Source: Microcaldota archaeon
Lineage (GTDB): Archaea; Micrarchaeota; Micrarchaeia; Micrarchaeales; CABMGC01
Length of the DNA stretch: 34,585 nt
Direction of reading: 5' to 3'
NCBI GenBank assembly: GCA_021848065.1
Contig: JAJZNA010000010.1
Span: 1-34,585, forward strand
Shown: positions 13,923 through 22,426 of the stretch, in pieces
Position numbering within the stretch: position 1 is the stretch's first letter
Layout: every line of letters begins with the position of its first letter
Position numbers and translations under genes: made by a program
The notes under the pieces: generated by a model
The model's database searches: none
What the model was told of the DNA's origin: nothing
Seen by the model: the letters and a program-made list of their open reading frames with translations, nothing else

Positions 13923-15518
13923 ATGGATTTGCTAGGTATCCTGGCGCAGTTGGTTCTGGATGCCTCGGCGTCGTGGCTAAGGATGTTCATAGCATTGGGC
14001 ATATCGGTTGCCCTTGGCTTTGGGATAGGTGTCCTTGCCGCGACATCAAGGAATGCGGAGCGGGTCCTGCTGCCCGTAGTTGACGTGCTGCAAACCATAC
14101 CGATACTCGCCTTCTTCCCTTTTGCAATATTCGTGTTTGTCGTTATCCTGCCAGGATACATAGGGATAAACGCGGCAGTGATATTCCTGATAATAACGAG
14201 CATGATATGGAACATAATATTCGGAGTGTACGAATCCGTAAAGACCCTGCCTAATGAATTCCTTGAAGTTGCACGCCTCTACCATTTCGACCTATGGACG
14301 AAGCTTAGGGGGATATACATGCCCGCAAGCTTCCCCAGGATGGTGGAACAGTCCATGCTTTCGTGGTCAATAGGCCTCTTCTACCTGGTAACCAGCGAGA
14401 TATTTTCCATAGGCAACCTGAGGTACAGCGTTACGTACGGGATAGGGAGCGGGCTCGTAGGCCTGGCAGCTCAAGGTATAGGAAACTACCTGCTTGGGCT
14501 GGCGGTTTTCATAGTGTTTGTCATAGGCACAAGACTCTTGTTCTTCAAGCCTCTTGAAGATTATTCGACTAGATACACAAGACTTCACGCAAAGCCGGGA
14601 ATGAGATCCTACGAGAAGGCGCTTATGGACATAATAGGCATGGGAATGAAGACCAGATATGCCAAGAGGATTGGAGTGGTGGCAAAGGACATAAGGGTTC
14701 TTAGAAAGGGCACCACAGGAACGGCCATTAGGACCGTGCCAGTGGCACCGAAGCCTTCCCAGGATATGGGAAGGATAGCATACTCGGCAATCGGGCTCGT
14801 GGCACTGGCAGCAGCGGCGTACATAATAGTGACCAACCCAACACTGCTAGGGTACGAGAAGCTTGTGATACCAGCACTGGGAGCATCCTTCATAAGGGTG
14901 TGGGGGGCATTTGCAGTTATAAGCGCCATATCCGTGCCTGTCTGCGTTTACTTCATATTTATATCGAAGAGGAGCCAGCATTATCTCCTCCTTTTCCAGA
15001 TACTTGCATCAATTCCTGCAACGGTCCTGCTCCCGCTCATAGCGCAGAGCCTTCATGGCAATGGAGAACTTGTAGCATTCGCGGTGTTCATGCTTAGCGG
15101 GATATGGTACATGATATTCGGGATGGCGGCCAGCACCAGGACAATACCCCAGAGCGTATTCGAAGTCAAGAGGCTTTTCGGAGTGAAGGGGATATATGCA
15201 TGGAGGAAGGTGTACCTGAAAGCACTTCTCCCTGGATTCATAACCGGCGCCATAACAGGAATAGCTGCAGAATGGAATGCAAGCATAGTTGCAGAGTACT
15301 TCACTACCAGCGGCATATCCGCAAGCGCGAGCGGAAGCGCAGTGATAAGTAGCGTGGGAACGGGGATTGGGAAGCTTTTAGACACGTCGATACTGCCAGG
15401 AGGGCTGGGATTGGGGCTTATGATAATCGCACTTTTAAATATTGTAGTAATGATATTGTTACTTAACACATTTGTGTGGAGAAAGGCGTACAGGAACGTA
15501 GCGAAGGCATATGGGTGA
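13923..15518 (+). CDS. ABC importer permease with two fused membrane domains (NitT/TauT-like)
   Basis: The 531-aa protein contains two BPD_transp_1 permease units in one chain, each with about six hydrophobic helices. Each has an EAA-like loop that contacts the ATPase: LPNEFLEVARLYHFDLWTKL in the first half and IPQSVFEVKRLFGVKGIYAW in the second, followed by conserved AEWNASIVAEYF. A cytoplasmic linker (about 220-285) joins them. It is followed six bases later by its ATPase gene. The arrangement resembles sulfonate/nitrate/taurine importers, but the actual substrate cannot be predicted, and no solute-binding protein gene is present in the window. Confidence 0.9.
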   Translation: MDLLGILAQLVLDASASWLRMFIALGISVALGFGIGVLAATSRNAERVLLPVVDVLQTIPILAFFPFAIFVFVVILPGYIGINAAVIFLIITSMIWNIIFGVYESVKTLPNEFLEVARLYHFDLWTKLRGIYMPASFPRMVEQSMLSWSIGLFYLVTSEIFSIGNLRYSVTYGIGSGLVGLAAQGIGNYLLGLAVFIVFVIGTRLLFFKPLEDYSTRYTRLHAKPGMRSYEKALMDIIGMGMKTRYAKRIGVVAKDIRVLRKGTTGTAIRTVPVAPKPSQDMGRIAYSAIGLVALAAAAYIIVTNPTLLGYEKLVIPALGASFIRVWGAFAVISAISVPVCVYFIFISKRSQHYLLLFQILASIPATVLLPLIAQSLHGNGELVAFAVFMLSGIWYMIFGMAASTRTIPQSVFEVKRLFGVKGIYAWRKVYLKALLPGFITGAITGIAAEWNASIVAEYFTTSGISASASGSAVISSVGTGIGKLLDTSILPGGLGLGLMIIALLNIVVMILLLNTFVWRKAYRNVAKAYG

Positions 15519-15523
15519 GGCGT

Positions 15524-16270
15524 ATGAATATGATCTCTGTTGAAGACGTAACATTCGCTATGGAAGGAAGCGATACCAACATAATAGACGGAGTCTCATT
15601 CAAGATAAACAAGGGGGAGTTTGTATCCATAGTGGGGCCCTCGGGCTGCGGAAAGTCCACCATACTCAGGATAATAGCAGGCCTAATACCGCCAAGCAGC
15701 GGAAGGGTACGGGTAATGGGAAGGGGAATAGAGGGACCAAGCAAGAAGCTCTCTTTCGTCTTCCAGGACTTTGCACTATTGCCTTGGCTCACCAACATAG
15801 AGAATGTTAAGATCGGGCTTAACCTGTCAGAGCTCAGTGAGGATGAGAAGGACAAGAAGGCGTCAGAGCTGCTCGACAGGTTCGGGCTTTCAGGGTTCGA
15901 GACATATTACCCCAATGTGCTCAGCGGGGGGATGAAGCAGCGTGTTGGTATTGCCAGGGCCGTTGCATCCGATCCGCAGATACTCCTTATGGACGAGCCT
16001 TTCAGCTCCCTCGATGAGCTAACTGCCGAGACCCTCAGGTCGGATATAGTGTACATGCTGGAGAACAAGAACATATCGGTAAATTCTGTAATAATGGTAA
16101 CGCACAACGTTGAGGAGGCGGTGCAGCTTTCCGACAAGATAATAGTGCTGTCCAACAAGCCCACCAAGGTCAAGAAGATACTGTCCATAAAGACAGGCAG
16201 GCCCAGGGACAAACGTGCGGCATCATTCATGGAGACCATGGATCTGGTGTACGCAGAGCTTGCAAAGTGA
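15524..16270 (+). CDS. ABC transporter ATP-binding protein (NitT/TauT family)
   Basis: This 248-aa ATPase has all ABC motifs in order: Walker A GPSGCGKST (38-46), Q-loop Q81, signature LSGGMKQR (133-140), Walker B LLMDEPF with D157 and E158, the D-loop SSLD, and the switch His194 in THNVEEAV. The best family match is SsuB/TauB-like importers. The start is the ATG at 15524 (MNMISVEDV), preceded by GGTGAGG, rather than an earlier start inside the permease. It would power the fused permease just upstream. The regulatory AAA-associated domain often found at the end of such archaeal ATPases is absent here but occurs as a separate gene at 16891-17370. Confidence 0.95.
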   Translation: MNMISVEDVTFAMEGSDTNIIDGVSFKINKGEFVSIVGPSGCGKSTILRIIAGLIPPSSGRVRVMGRGIEGPSKKLSFVFQDFALLPWLTNIENVKIGLNLSELSEDEKDKKASELLDRFGLSGFETYYPNVLSGGMKQRVGIARAVASDPQILLMDEPFSSLDELTAETLRSDIVYMLENKNISVNSVIMVTHNVEEAVQLSDKIIVLSNKPTKVKKILSIKTGRPRDKRAASFMETMDLVYAELAK

Positions 16271-16294
16271 CCTGGCTTTGCTATTACTGAACTC

Positions 16295-16302
16295 TTTTTA
16301 TA
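16295..16302 (+). promoter_or_regulatory. TATA box for the secreted protein gene at 16340
   Basis: TTTTTATA predicts transcription from about 16325, giving a short leader before the TTG at 16340 or the ATG at 16355. Confidence 0.5.
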
Positions 16303-16339
16303 AAGCTTGTTAGTTAGCTTTTAATATGAGGCAGGGCCA

Positions 16340-16873
16340 TTGGCAATATCGCTTATGGTTGGTTTGATGGAGCTTCGTGTAGTAGCAGGAATTGCGCTGG
16401 TCGCATTAGTGATTGCGATATTGGCTTTTGTTGTCTTTGGGAGTGGTAACAAGGATCAGCATGCAACAGCCTACGTTCCGGCCGCCGGCCCTTCTGCTGG
16501 GAGCGAGGCCACGACCACTGTCACGCCTGCGAGCGTTGAGTTCTATGCCATCAATTACCAGTACGTTTACAACGGCCCTGCGAGCGTGGGCGGATCCAGC
16601 TGTTCATACAGTTCATATACAACAGTAGACTCACAGACAGAGATACTCAACGGGAGCCAGGCTTTCGACCTTGTGCTTACGCCTTCCAGCAGCCAGTGCC
16701 CTATGAAGATAGAAAGCGTAAACAGTTCAACAGCAGGGTTCAGGTTTGCAACTTCCGATCCTGGGCTGCCTTTCTACCTTCCGCCTTATTCAAACGCGGA
16801 TCTGCAGGTAACAATGATAGCGCCCAACACCAACTTCTATGGACCGCTAACAGTGACAATATACTATGGCTAA
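16340..16873 (+). CDS. Membrane-anchored secreted protein, unknown function
   Basis: The protein of about 177 aa has one N-terminal hydrophobic helix (about residues 13-34, VVAGIALVALVIAILAFVVF), then a Ala/Thr/Pro-rich linker and a beta-rich extracellular domain with two cysteines (Cys in GGSSCSYSS and in SSQCPMKI) that could pair. The end, FYGPLTVTIYYG, looks like the last strand of a beta sandwich. The start is uncertain: TTG at 16340 with GAGG seven bases upstream, or ATG at 16355 or 16367. No catalytic motif is seen. Its position beside an ABC importer lacking a binding protein is noted, but it does not look like a solute-binding protein. Confidence 0.6.
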   Translation: MAISLMVGLMELRVVAGIALVALVIAILAFVVFGSGNKDQHATAYVPAAGPSAGSEATTTVTPASVEFYAINYQYVYNGPASVGGSSCSYSSYTTVDSQTEILNGSQAFDLVLTPSSSQCPMKIESVNSSTAGFRFATSDPGLPFYLPPYSNADLQVTMIAPNTNFYGPLTVTIYYG

Positions 16874-16890
16874 ATAGGCAGTAGGGGGTT

Positions 16891-17370
16891 TTAGTTTAGG
16901 CGCCTTGACCACAGGTCTGACTCCTGATTGTAATTCAGAAGCTTGGACCGTACTCCCCAGCGTATTAGCAGCTTCTTGAGGATTACATCATTGGTCACAG
17001 GGTCGTCATGCAGCACTACTCCGCTGGATTTGAGCGCATTGAACAGGTCTTCCGTGTTCATCTCGCCCGATCCCAGTATCTCCAGAGTGGACCTGAATGG
17101 GTCTACTTTCTCTAGCCCCTCCCGGATAGACTTGGAGACGTTTGAGAAAGTAAGCTTTGAGCCCTTCTCAGTGAGTATAACTTCAGACTCATCAACTGTG
17201 GCAAAGCCAAGGAGGCGGCAAGCCTTGATAAGGGGGAGAAGGTCGTCTATATCCTCTTCGGATTCTTCAGCAAGCTCTGAGAGCTCCATGCGCCCTTTAT
17301 GCTGCTTAAGAATGCTCACTATGCCCCGAACTCTGCTTATTCCGCAGCCTTCGGGGAATATTTCTCCCAT
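16891..17370 (-). CDS. AAA-associated domain protein, likely ABC-transporter regulatory subunit
   Basis: The 159-aa sequence opens with a winged-helix-like segment (ISRVRGIVSILKQHKGRMELSELAEE) and continues with DDLLPLIKACRLLGFATVDESEVILTEKG, which fits the pattern of the AAA-associated C-terminal domain (PF09821-type) found at the end of, or next to, archaeal NitT/TauT-type ABC ATPases. Here it is a separate gene, on the opposite strand, about 600 nt beyond the ATPase. It may sense the transported solute or regulate the ATPase. A TATA-like CTTAAAAG about 26 nt before the ATG predicts a leaderless message. The family assignment is from pattern memory. Confidence 0.65.
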   Translation of the reverse strand: MGEIFPEGCGISRVRGIVSILKQHKGRMELSELAEESEEDIDDLLPLIKACRLLGFATVDESEVILTEKGSKLTFSNVSKSIREGLEKVDPFRSTLEILGSGEMNTEDLFNALKSSGVVLHDDPVTNDVILKKLLIRWGVRSKLLNYNQESDLWSRRLN

Positions 17371-17462
17371 ATCCTTAAGTTATGTCAATAAGGCTTTTAA
17401 GCATATCACCATGCGACGGCAAAAGGCGCATGATTCTAGTGAATTATTCCATGTTTTTGGAA

Positions 17463-17963
17463 TTACTTCAACTTTCTGAAGAAGCCCTTAAGCTTCCCGG
17501 TATAGTAGTAGATCATGGCAGCGTCCATGGCTATCAGGAAGACCATTAGAGGTAGCTGGTAGGCGCTTATCGCAGACACAAGGCCCACGGCATCGAAAGT
17601 GTTTATGCCAAGGAAGATGAGTATGGATGCAAGTACCGAGAATGAGCAACCGCAGCTTGCTATCAGGCCCCCTACGGATGGGAGTAGCACGCCAGCAACG
17701 CCTCCTTGGAGCCTTGACGAGCGGGTAAGCAACGACCTTGCCATGATGTAGAGGCTTATGGAGAACATCATGCCAGACATGGCCATAAGGAGGTATACCA
17801 GGAATGTGGGTATCAGCAGCAGGTACGCCCCTTCGTTGCTCATTGTGATGAGTGTATAGAAGATATAATAGAACACGGCAGAGCTAATGGCTGTTGATAT
17901 CAGGTATGTAGGATGCCTGAATATTATGTATAGAACCCTTAACCTGCTTATAGGCTTGCTCAT
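17463..17963 (-). CDS. Polytopic membrane protein with a CxC motif
   Basis: The 166-aa protein has four or five hydrophobic helices (about 20-40, 46-74, 88-120, 123-154) and a basic tail (KLKGFFRKLK). The third helix region contains the striking SCGCSFS motif with C104 and C106, the only cysteines in the protein. It starts 13 nt after the stop of the CxxC surface protein gene and is surely co-transcribed with it. A redox or metal-transfer partnership between the two is a reasonable inference, by analogy with DsbB-type membrane partners, but I recognise no named family. Confidence 0.6.
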   Translation of the reverse strand: MSKPISRLRVLYIIFRHPTYLISTAISSAVFYYIFYTLITMSNEGAYLLLIPTFLVYLLMAMSGMMFSISLYIMARSLLTRSSRLQGGVAGVLLPSVGGLIASCGCSFSVLASILIFLGINTFDAVGLVSAISAYQLPLMVFLIAMDAAMIYYYTGKLKGFFRKLK

Positions 17964-17976
17964 TTACACATCACAG

Positions 17977-19032
17977 TCATGCGAACTTTGAAGCCATTAT
18001 CATCTTTATTGCAGGGAGGGAGCATGCTGATACAGATGCCCTGGTTGCATTTGATAAGGACTCACATGTGGCGGCCACATAGATATCGGCTGCGGCATAC
18101 TCTGACCATGAGAACTGGTCGTTAGGGGTGAACAGCTGGCTAAATACCTGCGCGTGGGTCTCAAGGCTCAGTTGTGGAGTCCCTACGGGTGTCGTATTGC
18201 CAAAAACTATAGCGTCTGCGCCATTGAACTGGTAGTTGCCCCAGATGGTGTATGGTGTTCCCTGGAAGGCTGTGGTCTTGTTGCTGCTGAGGTTGAGGAT
18301 GCGGGCGAACGCGTCAACGTACGTCTGGTTGCCGGTGCCAGCTATATTGGCCCCTATCTGGGAAGGTGTATTGAGATTGAAGCCTCCGGCTATAGGATGC
18401 AGGTCCTCTATCGAGACGAAATTTATATAGGGGCTCGAATAGTAGTTGCCTATGGCGTCCCCTGAGGAGTTGTAGTTGACTTGGGTCCAGTAGAGCGTTG
18501 GGATGTCGCCATCGCCAAGTGATGAATAACCTTGGTATAAGCTCGAGAAGTTACCGAACCTTGATAGGGCAAGTGCCATCGCCCACCTGTTCTCTCCGCA
18601 GAATATGCAGGTTATGGATCCAAGGTAGACTATGGATGTCTTGTTGCCTACATAAAATGCATGTACCTTGTTTGCCGGAGCAGGGTATATGGGATTTGCC
18701 AGGGATCCGTTCAGGTACATCATACCTGCAGTCTCGAAGTACTGGTCAGGTGCATTGTTTATTACTGCTAGCTGCGATGCGTTTAGAGGCTGGTCTATGC
18801 CTGCAAGGGTCTTTCCAGGAAGAGGAGCACCTGGAGTCGTATTGAGTGTGGCGTTGCCTACGTAATGCACATTGTTTGCAGCGTTGGTTGCTATGAATAT
18901 GGATGCTATGGAGAGGATTATGGCCATTACTCCAATTATGACAGACACATAAGTTACAAGCCTTAGGCTCCTTGTAGCCGTCTCATACTTTCTAACCGCA
19001 CTATCCGTTTTTGTCGTTTTATTGCTGGGCAT
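17977..19032 (-). CDS. DUF929-type membrane-anchored thioredoxin-like surface protein
   Basis: The 351-aa protein has a basic N-terminus, one membrane helix (about 25-50) and a large outward domain rich in Asn, Ser and Thr. The segment VYLGSITCIFCGENRWAMALALSRFG (about 135-160) carries a CxxC (C142, C145) followed by the ENRWA..LALSRFG signature of DUF929, a family with a thioredoxin-like core found in Sulfolobales and Thermoplasmatales. Two further cysteines lie near the C-terminus (ATCESL, SACSLP). The ATG at 19032 is chosen; longer frames overlap glyA on the other strand. Extracellular disulfide chemistry is likely in kind, unproven in detail. Confidence 0.8.
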   Translation of the reverse strand: MPSNKTTKTDSAVRKYETATRSLRLVTYVSVIIGVMAIILSIASIFIATNAANNVHYVGNATLNTTPGAPLPGKTLAGIDQPLNASQLAVINNAPDQYFETAGMMYLNGSLANPIYPAPANKVHAFYVGNKTSIVYLGSITCIFCGENRWAMALALSRFGNFSSLYQGYSSLGDGDIPTLYWTQVNYNSSGDAIGNYYSSPYINFVSIEDLHPIAGGFNLNTPSQIGANIAGTGNQTYVDAFARILNLSSNKTTAFQGTPYTIWGNYQFNGADAIVFGNTTPVGTPQLSLETHAQVFSQLFTPNDQFSWSEYAAADIYVAATCESLSNATRASVSACSLPAIKMIMASKFA

Positions 19033-19136
19033 CAGTAACCACCGTATAAAGCTTAAACTGGCAGGATTATATTGCGCAGGCAAGATATTAAATAGTGCAG
19101 GTTTAGGGGTAAATGGGCCCATAAACAGGCACTCGT

Positions 19137-19151
19137 TAAAGCCATAAATTC
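19137..19151 (+). promoter_or_regulatory. AT-rich promoter element for glyA
   Basis: TTAAAGCCATAAATT lies about 30-44 nt before the glyA ATG. It is the only clear AT-rich block upstream and predicts a transcript starting close to the start codon. Confidence 0.35.
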
Positions 19152-19180
19152 TTTGCGCTCGAACTAATCTTGGTCTTGCC

Positions 19181-20527
19181 ATGTCATATGATACTATAAG
19201 GAAAGAGGATCCCGAGCTTTACGGATACATGAAGTCCGAGTTGGAGAGGCAGCAGAATGGGCTGGAGATGATACCGTCAGAGAACTTCACAAGCTATGCG
19301 GTCATGGAGGCATCGGGCTCAATACTTACAAACAAATATTCTGAGGGTTATCCTGGAAGGAGGTATTACGGCGGCAATGAGTTCATAGACAAGATAGAGA
19401 CGCTTGCAATAGAAAGGGCGAAGAAGCTTTTTGGGGTACCGTACGCAAACGTACAGCCATATTCAGGATCACCGGCAAACCTTGCAGTGTACCTTGCACT
19501 GTGCAGCGTAGGCGATACGATAATGGGTCTAAGCCTTACTGATGGGGGACACCTTACGCACGGGTTCAAGGAGAGCGTTACAGGGCAGCTGTTCAACAGC
19601 GTGCCTTACCATGTGAAGGAAGACGGCAGCATAGATTTTGATGAGCTTAGGAGGAACGTGAAGGAACATAAGCCCAAGCTTATGTGGGTAGGATACACAG
19701 CTTATCCGCGCGAGTTCCCTTTCGAGAAGTTTGCGGAGATCGCGGATGAGTGCGGTGCATATCTGGTAGCTGACATATCGCACATATCCGGACTTGTTGC
19801 TGGGGGAGCGCATAAGAGCCCCGTGGAATACGCACACATAGTTACCACCACCACGCACAAAACACTTAGGGGGCCTAGGGGAGCTATGATAATGGTTACT
19901 GACAAGGGGCTTAGGAAGGATCCGGACCTTGACAAGAAGATCAGCAAGACAATAATACCGGGCATGCAGGGAGGTCCCCACAACCACACCACTGCGGGCA
20001 TTGCCGTGGCTCTTCTGGAGGCCTCAAGGCCAGAGTTCAGGCAGTATGCAGAACAGATAGTCAAGAATGCCAAGGCCCTGTCTGATGAATTCTCAAGGAA
20101 AGGCATAAAGATGGTGTCAGGAGGCACAGATACCCACCTCATTCTCGTAGACCTTACCAATTTCGGGGTGGGCCTTGGGATATTCGCCCAGGAGGGTCTG
20201 GATATTGCAGGCATAACGGTCAACAAGAATACAATACCTAGGGAACCGAATTCGCCGTTCTATCCCAGTGGCATAAGGCTCGGAACCCCGGCATTGACAA
20301 CGCGCGGAATGAAGGAAGGGGAGATGCGAGAAATAGGGGGGCTCATAGCCGAAGTGATAAACGAGGTCAAAGAGTATAGGCTGCCACAGGGCAAGGAGGG
20401 CAGGCAGGAGTACCTTGACAAGTTCAGGGCGGAGATCCGTGCAAATGCAAAGCTTGCCGACATAAGGAGGAGGGTAGTTGCGATAAGCAGCAGGTTCCCC
20501 CTCTATGATGGCATGAAGATGTGGTGA
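19181..20527 (+). CDS. glyA: Serine hydroxymethyltransferase
   Basis: This 448-aa PLP enzyme interconverts serine and glycine while loading a one-carbon unit on a folate or pterin. The N-terminus has the family LIPSEN-type substrate motif (LEMIPSENFTSYAV), followed by SEGYPGRRYYGG and the PLP region with ADISHISGLVAGG. The Schiff-base lysine is in VTTTTHKTLRGPRGAM. Length and ending are normal. It converges on the ThyX-like gene with one base between them; ThyX needs the methylene-folate this enzyme makes. The divergent DUF929 gene begins 148 nt upstream. Confidence 0.96.
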   Translation: MSYDTIRKEDPELYGYMKSELERQQNGLEMIPSENFTSYAVMEASGSILTNKYSEGYPGRRYYGGNEFIDKIETLAIERAKKLFGVPYANVQPYSGSPANLAVYLALCSVGDTIMGLSLTDGGHLTHGFKESVTGQLFNSVPYHVKEDGSIDFDELRRNVKEHKPKLMWVGYTAYPREFPFEKFAEIADECGAYLVADISHISGLVAGGAHKSPVEYAHIVTTTTHKTLRGPRGAMIMVTDKGLRKDPDLDKKISKTIIPGMQGGPHNHTTAGIAVALLEASRPEFRQYAEQIVKNAKALSDEFSRKGIKMVSGGTDTHLILVDLTNFGVGLGIFAQEGLDIAGITVNKNTIPREPNSPFYPSGIRLGTPALTTRGMKEGEMREIGGLIAEVINEVKEYRLPQGKEGRQEYLDKFRAEIRANAKLADIRRRVVAISSRFPLYDGMKMW

Positions 20528-20528
20528 G

Positions 20529-22235
20529 TCACTTTGCCCCAGGCAGCTTGTTCTTTTTCTGGGCTATCCTTATCTCTGAAGATAATCTGCCTAGGGACTT
20601 CTGGCTCATGTCAGTGTAGCTCATGTACCTGGATATGGATGGATGCACTTTGGATACCTCAAGATACATCTTCTGCACCAGGTCCCTATAGTCAGGATGG
20701 CCGCCTGGTCCGGTTCTGAGCTCTGCAAAGTGGAACATCTGCCTTGCATTGAAAGCGTAATACCAGCGTATGTTGAATCCGAAAGTTACTGCATACTGGG
20801 CCTGGTAAGGCATAGTCTCTGCTAGGGAATCGTAAAGCCGGATTACGCGCCCCATCTTTTCAGCATAGTCGTCAGAAATGCCTATGTCACGGTACTGATC
20901 TCTCATGTTGTACCCGTGCTTCACAGTGAACCTCTGCCTCTCCTGCGTGCCTATCCTGTGCCTGTGGAGGTCGCGGTAGATGCCTATACGGCAGCATGAG
21001 TCGAAGGTGTAGTTTACACTCTCAAAGGCACGCCCAGGTTTGTGTCTCCTGTTGTGCCTTTCGCCAACATAATTCGAGATTATCATATCCCTTTCTTTAT
21101 CGGTCATGGACTCGGCAATCTTCTTAGACTGGGATAGCGAGAATCCCCTGCTTGACTTGTATATGATGAATGCTGCTACTCTTGACTGGGCAGATGCATT
21201 TGGATCCTGGTCCCCCATACCGGTGAAGTCGCAGAGGCTTATCAGGCTGCTATCATCTTCGGGCTTTACTGTCTCGGTAAGGCCTGCGACTGCACGCTCG
21301 GAATTATCCCGGCATGATGATAGGAATTCCTTCTGGCTTAGCCCGTGCTTGTCATCCACGCGTTTTAGAAGGGAAGGGATCATCTTCCTCAGCTCGCCAA
21401 GAAGACGTTGGCCTATCAAATTGCACTCGTAGAGCGGTGAGGACAGCAACCGTATTATAGTGTTCTCGTATGCACGGGCGTTCATGTTTATTCCGACATT
21501 TGTCAGGATGGACATTGGAAGGTAGTCACGCATGAAATCCAGGGCGTTGGCCTTGACTGAATTCTCATACGCCTTCTGCAGATCCTTTTCAGAGACCCCA
21601 AGGCTCTCCTCCATAGCGGAGTTAAGCTCTGAAAGCTTTACAGAAGAGGCACCTATGACGAAGCGTTGGTTCTCTATGGGGTTTGCGTCGCGTATGTATT
21701 TGGACATGGACTCGGTGTGCTTTGAATAGGAGTCGAATAGGTCGCGCATCAGGCTGAGATATTCATCCGCAAACCTTGACCCCATTATTTTTGGGTCCTT
21801 ATAGAACATGTAGTCCCCATTGCCCAGCTTCTTGTCGAAGGAGACATATCTGGTAGATTTCTCTATGTAAGAGCCCATTCTTGAGTCCTCGAGCTCCTTT
21901 ACCGCCAAGTTGGATATGAATTCGCATGATGAAGGTATGCCCCCGGACATCTCCTGTATAGAATCGTCGCCGTAGTCCACGAGCCATGCTTCGAAGAAAT
22001 CCCTGCCCCTGTCGCGGTTTGGAAGGAATTCCTTCAGATAGAGCCTCCTCCCGCTTAGGGATGTGCGGCTGTACCTGGATAGCAGTGCGCCTGCCTGCTC
22101 GGATGACAAATCGTTGCCAACCTTCCACGCGTACACATTGCCTTCGATGTTGGTGACCACCTTTGAGAGCGAAGACGCCTCTTCATCGCTGAACTCCTCG
22201 GCTTCTACTTCTTTGTTCTCATAAAAAGTGATCAT
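20529..22235 (-). CDS. Tandem ThyX-like (flavin-dependent thymidylate synthase family) protein
   Basis: The 568-aa protein is more than twice the length of ordinary ThyX and appears to contain two ThyX-like halves. The first has DDSIQEMSGG and later EDSRMGSYIEKSTRYVSF (about 116-133), matching the ThyX pattern at the E.S.RY end but without RHR. The second has RAFESVNYTFDSCCRIGIY and DLHRHRIGTQERQRF (about 434-448), keeping RHR but losing the S..RY part. ThyX makes dTMP from dUMP with FAD and methylene-folate. Whether this version does so cannot be told. Context (glyA beside it, RNR elsewhere in the window) supports nucleotide metabolism. No other thymidylate synthase is visible here. Confidence 0.7.
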   Translation of the reverse strand: MITFYENKEVEAEEFSDEEASSLSKVVTNIEGNVYAWKVGNDLSSEQAGALLSRYSRTSLSGRRLYLKEFLPNRDRGRDFFEAWLVDYGDDSIQEMSGGIPSSCEFISNLAVKELEDSRMGSYIEKSTRYVSFDKKLGNGDYMFYKDPKIMGSRFADEYLSLMRDLFDSYSKHTESMSKYIRDANPIENQRFVIGASSVKLSELNSAMEESLGVSEKDLQKAYENSVKANALDFMRDYLPMSILTNVGINMNARAYENTIIRLLSSPLYECNLIGQRLLGELRKMIPSLLKRVDDKHGLSQKEFLSSCRDNSERAVAGLTETVKPEDDSSLISLCDFTGMGDQDPNASAQSRVAAFIIYKSSRGFSLSQSKKIAESMTDKERDMIISNYVGERHNRRHKPGRAFESVNYTFDSCCRIGIYRDLHRHRIGTQERQRFTVKHGYNMRDQYRDIGISDDYAEKMGRVIRLYDSLAETMPYQAQYAVTFGFNIRWYYAFNARQMFHFAELRTGPGGHPDYRDLVQKMYLEVSKVHPSISRYMSYTDMSQKSLGRLSSEIRIAQKKNKLPGAK

Positions 22236-22426
22236 GCTCTTGGGGATTTAACCACCCAATAGCTTTGGCTGCAAAATGATTTATAGTGATATATGCGCCT
22301 TGCGGAAGTGCAGTCCGGCACTGGTGGGGTGGCTTGTGGCACAATCTGACAGTTTTTGCCCAAATATTCAACTTTTTTTTGAAAGAAAGCAAATATTTAT
22401 ATATAAGTTAGTTTTTAATTAAACGC
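22236..22426. other. Divergent intergenic region: promoters, hairpin, T-run
   Basis: No gene is evident. An AT-rich CTATAAATC (minus reading, 22278-22286) is a plausible promoter for the ThyX-like gene. A small hairpin AGTGC/GCACT sits at 22307-22322, and a run of eight T occurs at 22373-22380. A hairpin plus T-run could mark a short RNA read to the right, but this is weak. Confidence 0.35.
22396..22403 (+). promoter_or_regulatory. TATA box for the regulator-grpE-dnaK-dnaJ operon
   Basis: A perfect TTTATATA, 24-31 nt before the ATG, so the message is probably leaderless. A 10-bp palindrome TTTAATTAAA at 22414-22423 lies between the TATA box and the start codon, a natural place for an autorepressor site. 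Confidence 0.65.

Noticed and set aside
13856..14215. N-terminal extension of the V4R-like protein by 120 residues
   Set aside because: It reads antisense through the permease gene and has no matching domain; the ATG at 13855 starts a normal basic tail.
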